Translations under genes and position numbers: made by a program
Shown here: positions 1-6,822 of the stretch, piece by piece
Layout of the letters: every line of letters starts with the position of its first letter
Position numbering within the stretch: the first letter of the stretch is position 1
Notes under the pieces: model-generated
Told to the model about the DNA's origin: nothing
The model's input: the letters and a program-made list of their open reading frames with translations, nothing else
Database searches by the model: none
NCBI GenBank assembly: GCA_042088665.1
Contig: JBELMB010000074.1
Coordinates: 1-22,893, forward strand
Length of the DNA stretch: 22,893 bases
Direction of reading: 5' to 3'
Source: JBELMB01 sp042088665
GTDB lineage: Bacteria; Pseudomonadota; Alphaproteobacteria; Rhodobacterales; Rhodobacteraceae

Positions 1-233
1 GTCTAGACGGGACTGGGGGGCGGCATATGTGATGCGTCTTGGCTGACCCAAGGGCATCCTCGGCGCGCCGGATGCGGCGGGGTCTTCGTCTGCGTCGGGT
101 CCTGATCCGGTCACAGGTTGCCGGATTGGGGCCGCGGCGCTGCGCCAAATGTCTGTGAAAGCAGTTTTTTTTCGCCGCCCGGGTCACCGCCTGAAACCCC
201 AAAGGGGCCTTCCGTCCGGGGTCTGGGTGCGGC
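1..233. other. Intergenic end of window, downstream of the NicO gene
   Basis: No convincing gene is seen. A run of eight T lies at 166-173 on the plus strand. A small CCCC-AAA-GGGG hairpin lies at 197-207, about 27 nt past the stop of the minus-strand permease gene, and on that strand it is followed by TTT. It could be a weak terminator for the DUF1007/NicO pair, but the four-pair stem is too short to call with confidence. Confidence 0.3.
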
Positions 234-1124
234 TCAGGTCCAGCCGAGCAAAAAGAGGCTTGTCCAGATGATCAGCAGCCCGACCGTCAATTGCAGCACG
301 GGCAGGGCCGCGGCGACACTGCCCAACGCGCCGGATGACAGCAGGGCAGCATTGCGCCCGGCGACGCTGGACACCGCGACCAATGTGGTCAGCGCAGCCG
401 TTCCAAGGCCCATGACAACGACCGCCGCCGCGCCCGCGGCGCGAATGTCCAGCTGCCAGGCGATCACCAGCAGAAAGATCGCGCCCGTGCAGGGACGGAT
501 CGCGATGCTCGCGATCAGCACGAGGGTCTCGCGCAGTGACGTCAGCCCGCTGACCTCCTCCGGCGCGGGGCCGTGACCCTTGCATCCGCAGCTGTCTTGA
601 TGGGCATGTATCGTCCGGACGCGTGACAGGGACTGCCGTACGCCGCGCCAGACAAGGGTTGCGCCAATGGCGGCAATCGCCAGATGGCTGGCGGGGGCAA
701 ACACGTCTTCGGCAAGACCGGTCATGCGCTGCGCCGACAGTGCGAACAAGGTGAACCCACCGTAAACCAGCACAATCGCCCATAGCGCCTGTGCCAGACT
801 TGAGGCCAGCGCGACACCCGTCAGGTGCCAGGGATTGACCTTGGAGGCGAGGCCGACCCCTCCGATCAGATACTTGCCATGTCCCGGCCCGAGCGCGTGC
901 ACAAAGCCATATGCGCCCGCCGCCCCCGACAGCGTGAGCCAGGCCCAGAGTGCCTCGGGCGATCCATCGGCACCGGTGCGCAATCCATGGATCGCGCCTG
1001 CCATCTCGTTCTGCAAGGCGCGTTGCTGCGTGACGGCCCAATCCGCCACACCACTGAGGTCTACGATCCAAGCCAGCGCCACGGCCACCGCGACCAGCGC
1101 AAAGACGAACAGCGCTACTCGCAT
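234..1124 (-). CDS. NicO/RcnA-family nickel/cobalt transporter
   Basis: The 296-aa protein is an integral membrane protein that probably moves Ni2+ or Co2+ across the inner membrane. It has an N-terminal hydrophobic segment (residues 2-22) and further membrane segments at about 64-90, 100-130, 145-162, 200-222, 230-252 and 265-293. The family signature is visible: H76-A-L-G-P-G-H-G-K (76-84) and the later RPCTGA stretch (210-215). A His/Cys-rich hydrophilic loop (about 173-185, containing HAHQ and CGCKGHG) separates the two halves, as in other NicO proteins, and probably binds metal. The ATG overlaps the end of the DUF1007 gene by 10 nt, so the two are almost certainly co-translated. NicO members include both importers and exporters; the direction here is not decided by sequence. 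Nickel versus cobalt is also open. Confidence 0.85.
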   Translation of the reverse strand: MRVALFVFALVAVAVALAWIVDLSGVADWAVTQQRALQNEMAGAIHGLRTGADGSPEALWAWLTLSGAAGAYGFVHALGPGHGKYLIGGVGLASKVNPWHLTGVALASSLAQALWAIVLVYGGFTLFALSAQRMTGLAEDVFAPASHLAIAAIGATLVWRGVRQSLSRVRTIHAHQDSCGCKGHGPAPEEVSGLTSLRETLVLIASIAIRPCTGAIFLLVIAWQLDIRAAGAAAVVVMGLGTAALTTLVAVSSVAGRNAALLSSGALGSVAAALPVLQLTVGLLIIWTSLFLLGWT

Positions 1125-1780
1125 GACAGCACGATCCTGTCGGCAAAAAAGGCGCCGACATTGGTGACACCGGGGGTCTCTTCGCGTCCCAAAGCAGCCA
1201 GCATGGTCTGCATCTCAGCGAGGTTTTCGTCGGGTTTGAAGGGAATGATCTCCGTCCGGCACCCCGGCGGCGCAGAGGCCGAGACCTTGGGCGTCTGGGT
1301 GACCGTGAAATCAAAGAAATACGTGGATTCGTAGAAGGCAACTTCGACAGCCCCGCCGTCCAGCGCGACGGGCGTCTCGAACCGGCGGGTAAAGGTCATT
1401 TCCAGCCGCTCCCCGACCATGCGCGCGTCGAGCGCTTCGGGCCAGTGCAAGGGCAGGGGCTGACCGTCGCGGGTGACATGCGCAGAGCCGTCGAAATCGT
1501 CGGGCCAGTCACTCAGCAGGCGCACCAATTCGCGACGGACATCCTCGTCCAGCTTGCCTTCGGCGTTCAGGGGCAACTCCAGCGAGGACAGCATGTAGAG
1601 CGTCTCGAACGCATCATAAAGCCATGTCACTTCGAGCGCGTCGAGCCTCTGGTCCGGCCCGATCACGAAATCGACGCCACCGTCGATGAAGACATGCGGA
1701 TGGGACGACAGGGGTGCTGCGCCCAGCGTGAGGCAAGCCGTAGCGCCCACAAGGGCAGAGTTGCGGAACCAGCGGATCAT
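1115..1780 (-). CDS. DUF1007 family periplasmic protein, partner of the NicO permease
   Basis: The protein has 221 residues from the ATG at 1780. I preferred this start because it puts a signal peptide (hydrophobic residues 8-22) directly before the DUF1007 hallmark HPHVFID (27-33). Longer upstream reading adds only Arg/Pro-rich low-quality sequence. DUF1007 proteins are secreted or periplasmic and are very often encoded beside NicO-type metal permeases. They are thought to help deliver metal, but their biochemical role is not established. The His pair in HPH at the mature N-terminus is a plausible metal ligand. The 3' end overlaps the permease start by 10 nt. The ribosome binding site before the ATG is weak. 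No obvious metal-regulator box or cobalamin riboswitch was seen upstream. Confidence 0.8.
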   Translation of the reverse strand: MIRWFRNSALVGATACLTLGAAPLSSHPHVFIDGGVDFVIGPDQRLDALEVTWLYDAFETLYMLSSLELPLNAEGKLDEDVRRELVRLLSDWPDDFDGSAHVTRDGQPLPLHWPEALDARMVGERLEMTFTRRFETPVALDGGAVEVAFYESTYFFDFTVTQTPKVSASAPPGCRTEIIPFKPDENLAEMQTMLAALGREETPGVTNVGAFFADRIVLSCE

Positions 1781-2598
1781 TTGGCCGCTTCGCCCAAAGC
1801 GCGCCGGTCTGAGACAAAGGCGCCAACTCCTGTGGCGCATGTCGGGATGTCGGGGGCAGATGCTTTCCGGTCGCTCGGATCTGGTCCCTGATCGACGGCC
1901 GTCCATGACGGCTTGGGCGCGATTTGGCTGGGACGGGCAAGTGCGGTCTGAACCTTGCAGCGCCCCTCCGGGCTGGGCACATGCCGGTGCGCTTGCCGTT
2001 TGACTGACCAAAAGCCGGTCAAAGCTGGTGCGACGGCGTCCTTGCGGCAGGTGGGCGCCGGGGAGATGTCCACGGCAGGGTGACCTTGGGCATTCGGGGT
2101 CAACTGGCTAAAGCTCCGTTTCAATTCGCTCTGTGTGCTGGGCCGGGGCGGGGGACTTGTGCAGGCGTGGGTTCTGGCTCCGCCTTGGGCGTCCTCGATA
2201 CTCCGCTGATGATCTTAGGCAGGGTTCGGGCGCGCGCCAAGCCAAGGGGTGCGGTGGCCTTGCCTTTCAGCGCAATACTGCTGACACGCCCGAAGAGGGT
2301 CTGCCCAAGGCCAAGGGCGGGATATCTCGGTCTTGGACGGCGCGGTCGCGCGTCCATTCGGTCAGGCCTGCTGTCACTGTCCCCAGCCGACATCAACCGT
2401 AGCCCCTGTGCCAAGAACGTGGCCTTGGGTGGTCTGCCTGCAGTCGTCGGACTTGGCGGCCTGCGATGTCCCTACTGGGCATCCTGCGCGCGCCGCATGT
2501 TTCCCCAAGGCGTGCCCGTCGCGTGTATTTTCCCGCCAGAGATCGTCTCAAGGAGGTCGGCGTGAAGATGTTGGTCATGTGCCAAGGGTCGCGTCGGA
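1781..2598. other. 818-nt gene-free region between znuA end and the DUF1007 start
   Basis: Open frames here on both strands are Pro/Arg/Ala-rich, have no credible ribosome site with matching codon use, and resemble no family I know. Small inverted repeats are present. One is GCGCCA/TGGCGC at 1820-1838, in the leader of the DUF1007 gene. Another is TTTGAC/GTCAAA at 1999-2023. The promoter for DUF1007-NicO must lie here but I cannot place it. No znuA terminator with a T-run was found below 2599. Confidence 0.4.
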
Positions 2599-3756
2599 TC
2601 AGGATCCCAGCGCGACGGCCAAAGTTGTCGCGTTGTGACGCATCAGGTCGAGATAGCTGGCCGCGGGGCCATCCGCCTCTGACAGCGCACCGGGATAGAG
2701 CCTGCCTCCGATGGTCGCGCCGGTCTCTCTGGCGATCTGCTCCAGCATGCGGGAATCGGCGACGTTCTCAAGAAAAACCGCGTCGATCCCGTCCTCGCGC
2801 ATGTGCTCGATCAGCTCGGCCACGTCGCGTGCCGATGCCTCGCTTTCGGTGCTGAGCCCCTGAGGGGCCACAAAGCTGAGGTCGTAGTCCCTGCCAAGAT
2901 AGCCAAAGGCGTCGTGAGAGGTCACAACCGTGCGCCGGTCATCGGGCAGGGCGGCCATCATGACGCGGATCTCCGTGTCCAAGGCCTCTATCTCCGCCAC
3001 GAAGGTCGCGCGGTTCTCGTAGAAGGTTCCCGCTTGAGACGGGGCGGCCTGAGCAAGTGCAGCCGTGATGTTGTCCACATAGGTCACGGCATTGGTCAGG
3101 CTCAGCCAGGCGTGAGGGTCGAATGCGCCGTGGTCGTGGCCCGCGTGGTCCTCGTCGTGGTGTTCGTCCTTGGCGTGCTCCTCGTGGTCGTCGTCGTGGT
3201 GTTCACCCTCGGCGTGCTCTTCGTGGTCCTCGTCGTGGTGTTCGCCCTCGGCGTGCTCCTCGTGGTCCTCGTCGTGGTGCTCGCCTTCGGCGTGCTCTTC
3301 GTGTTCGTCGTCGTGGTGCTCGCCCTCGGCGTGGTCCTCGTGGTCCTCGTCGTGATGAGCGCCCTCGGCATGATCGTCGTGATCGTCATGCTCATCGTCG
3401 AAGGCAATCGGATCGATGCCCGTCGTGGCCACGACAAGGGTGCCCTCGAAACCGGCGGCCTCTGTCAGACGGTCCAGCCAGCCTTCGAACTCCAGCCCGT
3501 TCTGGATCATGATCTCTGCGTCCTTGACGGCGCGGGCGGCCTTTGGCGTCGGTTGGTAGACATGCGCGTCGCCGTTGCGACCGACAAGGGATGTCACTGT
3601 CACATGCTCACCGCCGATGCGTTCCACCATGTCGCCAAGAATGGAGAAGGTGGTCACCACCGGGATCGGCGTGTCGGCGCGGGCCAGACCGGGGAATGCA
3701 AAGGTCATGGCGGCAAGCGCGGAGGCGGTCGTCAGCAGCGTACGGCGCGATGTCAT
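2599..3756 (-). CDS. znuA: Zinc ABC transporter periplasmic binding protein ZnuA with expanded His-rich loop
   Basis: This protein captures zinc in the periplasm and passes it to ZnuBC. It has 385 aa from the ATG at 3756, which follows an AAGGAAG ribosome site. The N-terminus reads SRRTLL followed by a hydrophobic stretch and ARA, suggesting a twin-arginine-type signal peptide cut near residue 27. Expected zinc ligands of the cluster A-I family are visible: H65 (GDAHVYQPT), H215 (FDPHAW) and H281 (SHDAFGYL). Between the first two lies a charged loop, residues about 121-210, with 28 His among roughly 90 residues, built from 13-residue repeats of the type EHHDEDHEEHAEG. Family loops are His-rich but usually shorter. 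Overall length is larger than the roughly 310 residues common in the family because of this loop. It is the last gene of the operon, starting 19 nt after znuB ends. Confidence 0.95.
   Translation of the reverse strand: MTSRRTLLTTASALAAMTFAFPGLARADTPIPVVTTFSILGDMVERIGGEHVTVTSLVGRNGDAHVYQPTPKAARAVKDAEIMIQNGLEFEGWLDRLTEAAGFEGTLVVATTGIDPIAFDDEHDDHDDHAEGAHHDEDHEDHAEGEHHDDEHEEHAEGEHHDEDHEEHAEGEHHDEDHEEHAEGEHHDDDHEEHAKDEHHDEDHAGHDHGAFDPHAWLSLTNAVTYVDNITAALAQAAPSQAGTFYENRATFVAEIEALDTEIRVMMAALPDDRRTVVTSHDAFGYLGRDYDLSFVAPQGLSTESEASARDVAELIEHMREDGIDAVFLENVADSRMLEQIARETGATIGGRLYPGALSEADGPAASYLDLMRHNATTLAVALGS
3127..3396 (-). repeat. 39-bp tandem repeats encoding the ZnuA His/acidic loop
   Basis: The DNA carries about six to seven imperfect copies of a 39-bp unit, each coding 13 residues of the pattern EHHDEDHEEHAEG. 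The copies vary mainly at D/E positions (DED, DDE, DDD), and the reading frame is kept throughout. The first and last copies are the most diverged. This is an in-frame coding repeat, not a CRISPR array: there are no unique spacers. Such arrays can change copy number by slippage or recombination. Confidence 0.9.
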
Positions 3757-3775
3757 GGGGGCTTCCTTCAAGGTC

Positions 3776-4636
3776 TCAGAGGGGGCGCGGTCTGGCGCGG
3801 GGGATCAGGCCACCTTCGGGCCCGAGGATCAGCGATGCCGCATAGGCGACGCCTGCCACGAGAATGATCGCCGGCCCCGAGGGCAGGCTGTAGTGAAACG
3901 ACAAGAGCAGGCCGGTGACGCTGGACAACATGGCCACCCCGACAGCGCCTATGATCAGCCCGCCCACATTGTCGGACCAGAACCGGGCCGCAGCGGCGGG
4001 CAGGATCATGATCCCCACCGCCATGAGCGTGCCAAGCGCATGGAACCCGGCGACAAGGTTCATCACCACCAGCGCAAGGAATGTGAAATGCGTCACCGCG
4101 CTGAGCTTGCTCACGGAACGCAGGAATTGCGGATCCGCGCATTCAAGGACCAGCGTCCGGTACAGCAGTGCCATGATCAGGACCGACAGGCTGGCGATTG
4201 TGCACAGCAGCGTCAGCGCCGCATCATCCAGCGCCAGCACCGTGCCGAACAGCACGTGCATCAGGTCCACATTGCTGCCGCGTGTCGAGACGATCAGCAC
4301 CCCGAGCGCCAGTGAAATCAGGTAGAAGGCCGCAAGGCTCGCGTCTTCGCGCAGGGCCGTCACGCGGGTCACAAAGCCCGACAACAGCGCCACGGCCATC
4401 CCGGCGATGAGGCCGCCAATGGTCATCGCCCCGATGGAAAGCCCGGACACGAGGTAGCCAACCGCCGCGCCGGGCAGGATGGCATGGGCCATCGCGTCTC
4501 CGGTCAGGCTCATGCGGCGCAGCATCAGGAACACGCCCACCGGCGTCGCCCCGACAGAGATCGCGATACAGCCAAACAGCGCCCGTCGAATGAACCCGAA
4601 GTCAGCGAAAGGCGCGACCACCGCCTCCCAGATCAT
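3776..4636 (-). CDS. znuB: Zinc ABC transporter permease ZnuB
   Basis: This is the membrane channel subunit of the zinc importer, 286 aa, almost entirely hydrophobic with about eight predicted membrane helices. The N-terminal third contains the ABC-3 family stretch RRMSLTGDAMAHAILPGAA (about 40-58), which contacts the ATPase. The ATG at 4636 overlaps the znuC stop (ATGA), so translation is coupled. Longer in-frame reading upstream is Arg-rich sequence antisense to nothing recognisable and overlaps znuC, so it was not used. The length fits the family. The gene is followed after a 19-nt gap by znuA. Confidence 0.93.
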   Translation of the reverse strand: MIWEAVVAPFADFGFIRRALFGCIAISVGATPVGVFLMLRRMSLTGDAMAHAILPGAAVGYLVSGLSIGAMTIGGLIAGMAVALLSGFVTRVTALREDASLAAFYLISLALGVLIVSTRGSNVDLMHVLFGTVLALDDAALTLLCTIASLSVLIMALLYRTLVLECADPQFLRSVSKLSAVTHFTFLALVVMNLVAGFHALGTLMAVGIMILPAAAARFWSDNVGGLIIGAVGVAMLSSVTGLLLSFHYSLPSGPAIILVAGVAYAASLILGPEGGLIPRARPRPL

Positions 4637-5373
4637 GCAGCACTCCGGCCACAGGTGTGCGGCGTGCCCGCGCAGGCCTCGCACATCTGCCGCGCCCGGA
4701 ACTGGTTTTCCGCCGTCAGAACGCGGTCGGTCGGGCCGTGGGCCACCAATTCGCGCGCCATCAGGATCGTATCGGGAAAGTGACTGCGCACCGCATCCAT
4801 GTCGTGCAGCACGGCCATGACCGTGCGCCCTTCGCCATGCCAACGCTTGATGAGATCGATCAGGTCCGCGGTGGTCTTGGCGTCGATCGCGGTAAAGGGT
4901 TCGTCCAGCAGCACAAGCTGCGCGTCCTGCAACAGCAGCCGTGCGAACAGCACGCGCTGCATCTGCCCACCTGACAGGGAGCCGATCGCGCGGCGTTCAA
5001 ACCCTTCGAGACCGACGGCGGCAATCGCTTCTGATACGCGGGCGCGGTGCCCGCGACGCAGCCCGCCGAACGGGCCGATGTGCCGCCAGAGACCCATCGA
5101 CACAAGGTCGAGAACGGTAATCGGGAAAGAGCGGTCCACTTCGGATTGCTGCGGCAGGTAGGCGATGTCCTCGGGTTGGATCGCGCCAAAACTCACGTGG
5201 CCTGACACCGGTGAGAGCGTGCCCATGACCCCCTTCAGCAAGGTCGACTTGCCCGCGCCATTGGGGCCGACGATGGCGGTCAGGCTGCCTTCGCGCACTT
5301 CGGTCTGCACGTCCAGCACGGCGGGGTCCTGACCATAGCCAAACGTCACGTCATTGAATGTCAGTGCGTGCAT
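4633..5373 (-). CDS. znuC: Zinc ABC transporter ATP-binding protein ZnuC
   Basis: This ATPase powers zinc import. It has 246 aa, with Walker A GPNGAGKST (36-44), Q-loop near 75-76, signature LSGGQ (133-137), Walker B LVLLDEP (153-159) and switch His190. The ATG at 5373 follows a GGGAGG ribosome site and overlaps the stop of the upstream micro-ORF (TGATG). The tail is unusual for an ABC ATPase: residues 231-241 contain CEAC and HTC, a short Cys/His cluster that could bind metal. The gene order zur-x-znuC-znuB-znuA and the partner genes fix the metal as most likely zinc rather than manganese. Confidence 0.94.
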   Translation of the reverse strand: MHALTFNDVTFGYGQDPAVLDVQTEVREGSLTAIVGPNGAGKSTLLKGVMGTLSPVSGHVSFGAIQPEDIAYLPQQSEVDRSFPITVLDLVSMGLWRHIGPFGGLRRGHRARVSEAIAAVGLEGFERRAIGSLSGGQMQRVLFARLLLQDAQLVLLDEPFTAIDAKTTADLIDLIKRWHGEGRTVMAVLHDMDAVRSHFPDTILMARELVAHGPTDRVLTAENQFRARQMCEACAGTPHTCGRSAA

Positions 5374-5504
5374 CACAGGCCTCCCGGGGTGGCCGTGGCC
5401 CAGAAATACCCAAGCCAGAGCAGAGCAACGACGAGGGCCGCGACCGCAAGGCGTGGTCCGCTGCCCAGCAGGAGCAGGCGCAGTTCTTGTCCGGGGGCTC
5501 TCAT
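5373..5504 (-). CDS. 43-aa single-pass membrane micro-protein in the zur-znuCBA operon
   Basis: The frame has 44 codons including stop. Its ATG overlaps the zur stop (ATGA), a strong AGGAGG site sits 5-6 nt upstream inside the end of zur, and its TGA overlaps the znuC ATG (TGATG). The product starts MRAPGQELRLLLLG, followed by a hydrophobic helix at about residues 19-37 (LAVAALVVALLWLGYFWAT) and ends TATPGGL. Without it there would be an unexplained 127-nt hole in an otherwise gapless operon. I do not recognise a family. By position it may be a small membrane partner or stabiliser of ZnuB, or its translation may simply keep zur and znuC coupled. Short proteins of this size are commonly missed by gene callers. 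Confidence 0.75.
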   Translation of the reverse strand: MRAPGQELRLLLLGSGPRLAVAALVVALLWLGYFWATATPGGL

Positions 5505-5908
5505 GCCTGACCTCCTGTGCCGCACAGGGTGCATTGGGCGCATTGGCCGTGCAGTTCCACGACGTGGCGCGTGGTGTCAAAGCCGGACTGGCCCGCCGCG
5601 CTCGACAACGCGTCGATCAGGTCCGGGGCCAGCCGTTCCTCGACGATGCCACAGGCGTCGCAGATCGACAGGATCGACGGGGCCGCATGGTCGCCACAGG
5701 CGCAGGCCATGTAGGCATTCAGCGATTCCAGCCGGTGCACCGCGCCGCGCTCTTTCAGCGCCGCAAGCGCCCGGTAGACGGTTGGCGGGGCCATCTTGGG
5801 TGTGTCGGCCTTGAGTTCATCGAGAAGATCATAGGCGGTCATCGGTTTGCCGCTGGCCCGCAGCACCGCAATGACCTGCGATTGAACGATCTCTCCACGT
5901 TTTGTCAT
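5501..5908 (-). CDS. zur: Fur-family zinc uptake regulator Zur
   Basis: This 135-aa zinc-responsive repressor has an N-terminal winged helix (about 1-65, with the recognition region PPTVYRALAAL at 41-51) and a C-terminal metal/dimer domain. Two CxxC pairs for a structural zinc are visible, C83/C86 and C123/C126. C69, C71, H74, H115, H120 and C129 are further possible ligands. The ATG at 5908 follows AGGGCCAAGGG; an in-frame ATG at 5929 lacks a ribosome site. It is the first gene of the zinc operon and a Zur-box-like palindrome overlaps its promoter, so autorepression together with znuCBA is likely. The neighbouring znu genes separate it from Fur, Mur or PerR paralogues. Confidence 0.93.
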   Translation of the reverse strand: MTKRGEIVQSQVIAVLRASGKPMTAYDLLDELKADTPKMAPPTVYRALAALKERGAVHRLESLNAYMACACGDHAAPSILSICDACGIVEERLAPDLIDALSSAAGQSGFDTTRHVVELHGQCAQCTLCGTGGQA

Positions 5909-5947
5909 TGCCCTTGGCCCTCGCTTCATGTGGCGGGGATATGGTAT

Positions 5948-5960
5948 GTTATAAAATAAC
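5948..5960. promoter_or_regulatory. Zur-box-like palindrome at the zur promoter
   Basis: GTTAT-AAA-ATAAC is a perfect inverted repeat with 5-bp arms, lying 39 nt upstream of the zur ATG in an AT-rich island within GC-rich DNA. It resembles the AT-rich GTTAT..ATAAC cores known for alphaproteobacterial Zur sites. It overlaps the likely -10/-35 zone, so metal-bound Zur would block transcription of the whole operon. The assignment rests on motif and position only. Confidence 0.7.
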
Positions 5961-5997
5961 GCAAGTGGGGGAATCAGCCCGTCGGGGTGTTTTTTCG

Positions 5998-6101
5998 GCC
6001 CGGGTTTGACTGCCGGGTCCGACTGCAGGGTTTGACGCCCGGGTATGACGCCCGGGTTTGACGCCCGGGTTTGACGGCGGGATTTGCGGTCAGGATTTGC
6101 G
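5998..6101. repeat. Eight-unit 13-nt tandem array, consensus GCCCGGGTTTGAC
   Basis: Exactly 104 nt divide into eight 13-nt units without gaps. Units 5 and 6 are identical, units 1 and 4 differ from them by at most one base, and units 2, 3, 7 and 8 are more diverged. Each good unit carries the CCCGGG palindrome and TTTGAC. The array lies between the zur promoter and the end of dedA, and six T (5990-5995) directly border it. It is non-coding as far as I can see. Confidence 0.9.
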
Positions 6102-6141
6102 ACCACGACTGGAAGCCGGGAAAGGTGACGGGGGCCGTGCG

Positions 6142-6160
6142 GGCGCGGTTGCTCCGCGCC
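6142..6160 (-). terminator. GC-rich hairpin downstream of dedA
   Basis: GGCGCGG-TTGCT-CCGCGCC forms a perfect 7-bp stem with a 5-nt loop, about 30 nt beyond the dedA stop. No T-run follows it on the minus strand, so it is at best a GC-only or Rho-assisted terminator. Confidence 0.35.
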
Positions 6161-6189
6161 GAGGCTGTGCCCGTGTCTAGGGACCGCGC

Positions 6190-6822
6190 CTAGGGACCGT
6201 GCGGCGCAACGGGTGTCTGGGCATGCGCGGCCCCGCTGGCGCGCCATTGCCGGAACAGCCAGCGCAGGCTCAACCCGGCCACGGCCGCAGCAGCCACAAA
6301 ACCGAGAAAGCTGACCATCACCTCTGACACCTGCACCAACTGGTCGGCAAAGACATAGCCCAGCCCGGAGTACGCGATTGCCCAGATCCCGGCCCCCATC
6401 GCGGCGTAGGTGCTGAAGGTGCCATGACGCATGCCACCCGCGCCGCAAATGTAGCTGACATAGGGGCCGGTGGGGCTGATGACCGTGCGGCTCAGCAAGA
6501 CGGCGGTGCCGCCCCGGCGCTGCAACAGGTCTTCGCTTCGGGAGATCAGGGCCTCCATCCTGCGGCGCTTGCGCAGGCGGTTCAAAAGCGGCGGTCCGGC
6601 CCGCCGCGCAATGTGAAATGCCAATTGGTCCCCGACAATGAAGGCGAGGCAGGCCACGGTGAGCACTTGCCAGAAGACAAGGTCGCCAGCGGCCGCGAAA
6701 CTGCCCGCGGCCAGCACCAGCATGGAGGCCGGCATCGGCACCGCGAGACAGGCCAGCACAATGATCGTGAAGATCAGGTAAAGCCCGTAGTCGGGGATCA
6801 GCCCAAGCAGGTAGTCGGTCAT
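6190..6822 (-). CDS. DedA/VTT-family inner membrane protein
   Basis: This 210-aa polytopic membrane protein is of the DedA (SNARE-associated/VTT) superfamily, whose members are implicated in moving lipid carriers such as undecaprenyl phosphate or phosphatidylethanolamine across the membrane. Hydrophobic segments lie at about 12-46, 50-72, 105-125, 140-160 and 168-190. The family core is recognisable: a first re-entrant-like stretch (VPMPASMLVLAAGSFAA, about 28-44), G-D-Q-x-A-F-x-I-A-R (64-73), and the SRTVISPTGPYVSYICGAGGM region (111-131), where other members have an F-x-P-G-x-R type loop. The ATG overlaps the stop of the preceding small gene (ATGA). The exact substrate is not evident. Confidence 0.8.
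   Translation of the reverse strand: MTDYLLGLIPDYGLYLIFTIIVLACLAVPMPASMLVLAAGSFAAAGDLVFWQVLTVACLAFIVGDQLAFHIARRAGPPLLNRLRKRRRMEALISRSEDLLQRRGGTAVLLSRTVISPTGPYVSYICGAGGMRHGTFSTYAAMGAGIWAIAYSGLGYVFADQLVQVSEVMVSFLGFVAAAAVAGLSLRWLFRQWRASGAAHAQTPVAPHGP

Noticed and set aside
184..1341. 385-codon Arg-rich minus-strand frame over the NicO gene
   Set aside because: It is a shifted frame of the real permease and DUF1007 genes with no domain.
1781..2300. Cobalamin riboswitch upstream of the cobalt/nickel transporter genes
   Set aside because: Only loose partial matches to a B12 box were seen (for example AGCCAGTTGACC near 2100-2112 on the minus strand), and the conserved core around it is absent.
2466..2855. 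Plus-strand gene with a good AAGGAGG site near 2551 and a GTG at 2562
   Set aside because: It runs into the znuA coding region in antisense and the product is Arg-rich without family similarity; the ribosome-like motif is probably chance.
3127..3396. CRISPR-like look of the 39-bp repeats
   Set aside because: The repeats are contiguous coding units without unique spacers, and there are no cas genes.
2803..3867. 354-codon plus-strand frame opposite znuA with very hydrophobic Val/Leu repeats
   Set aside because: The apparent membrane helices are the antisense reading of the His/Asp repeat codons of ZnuA.
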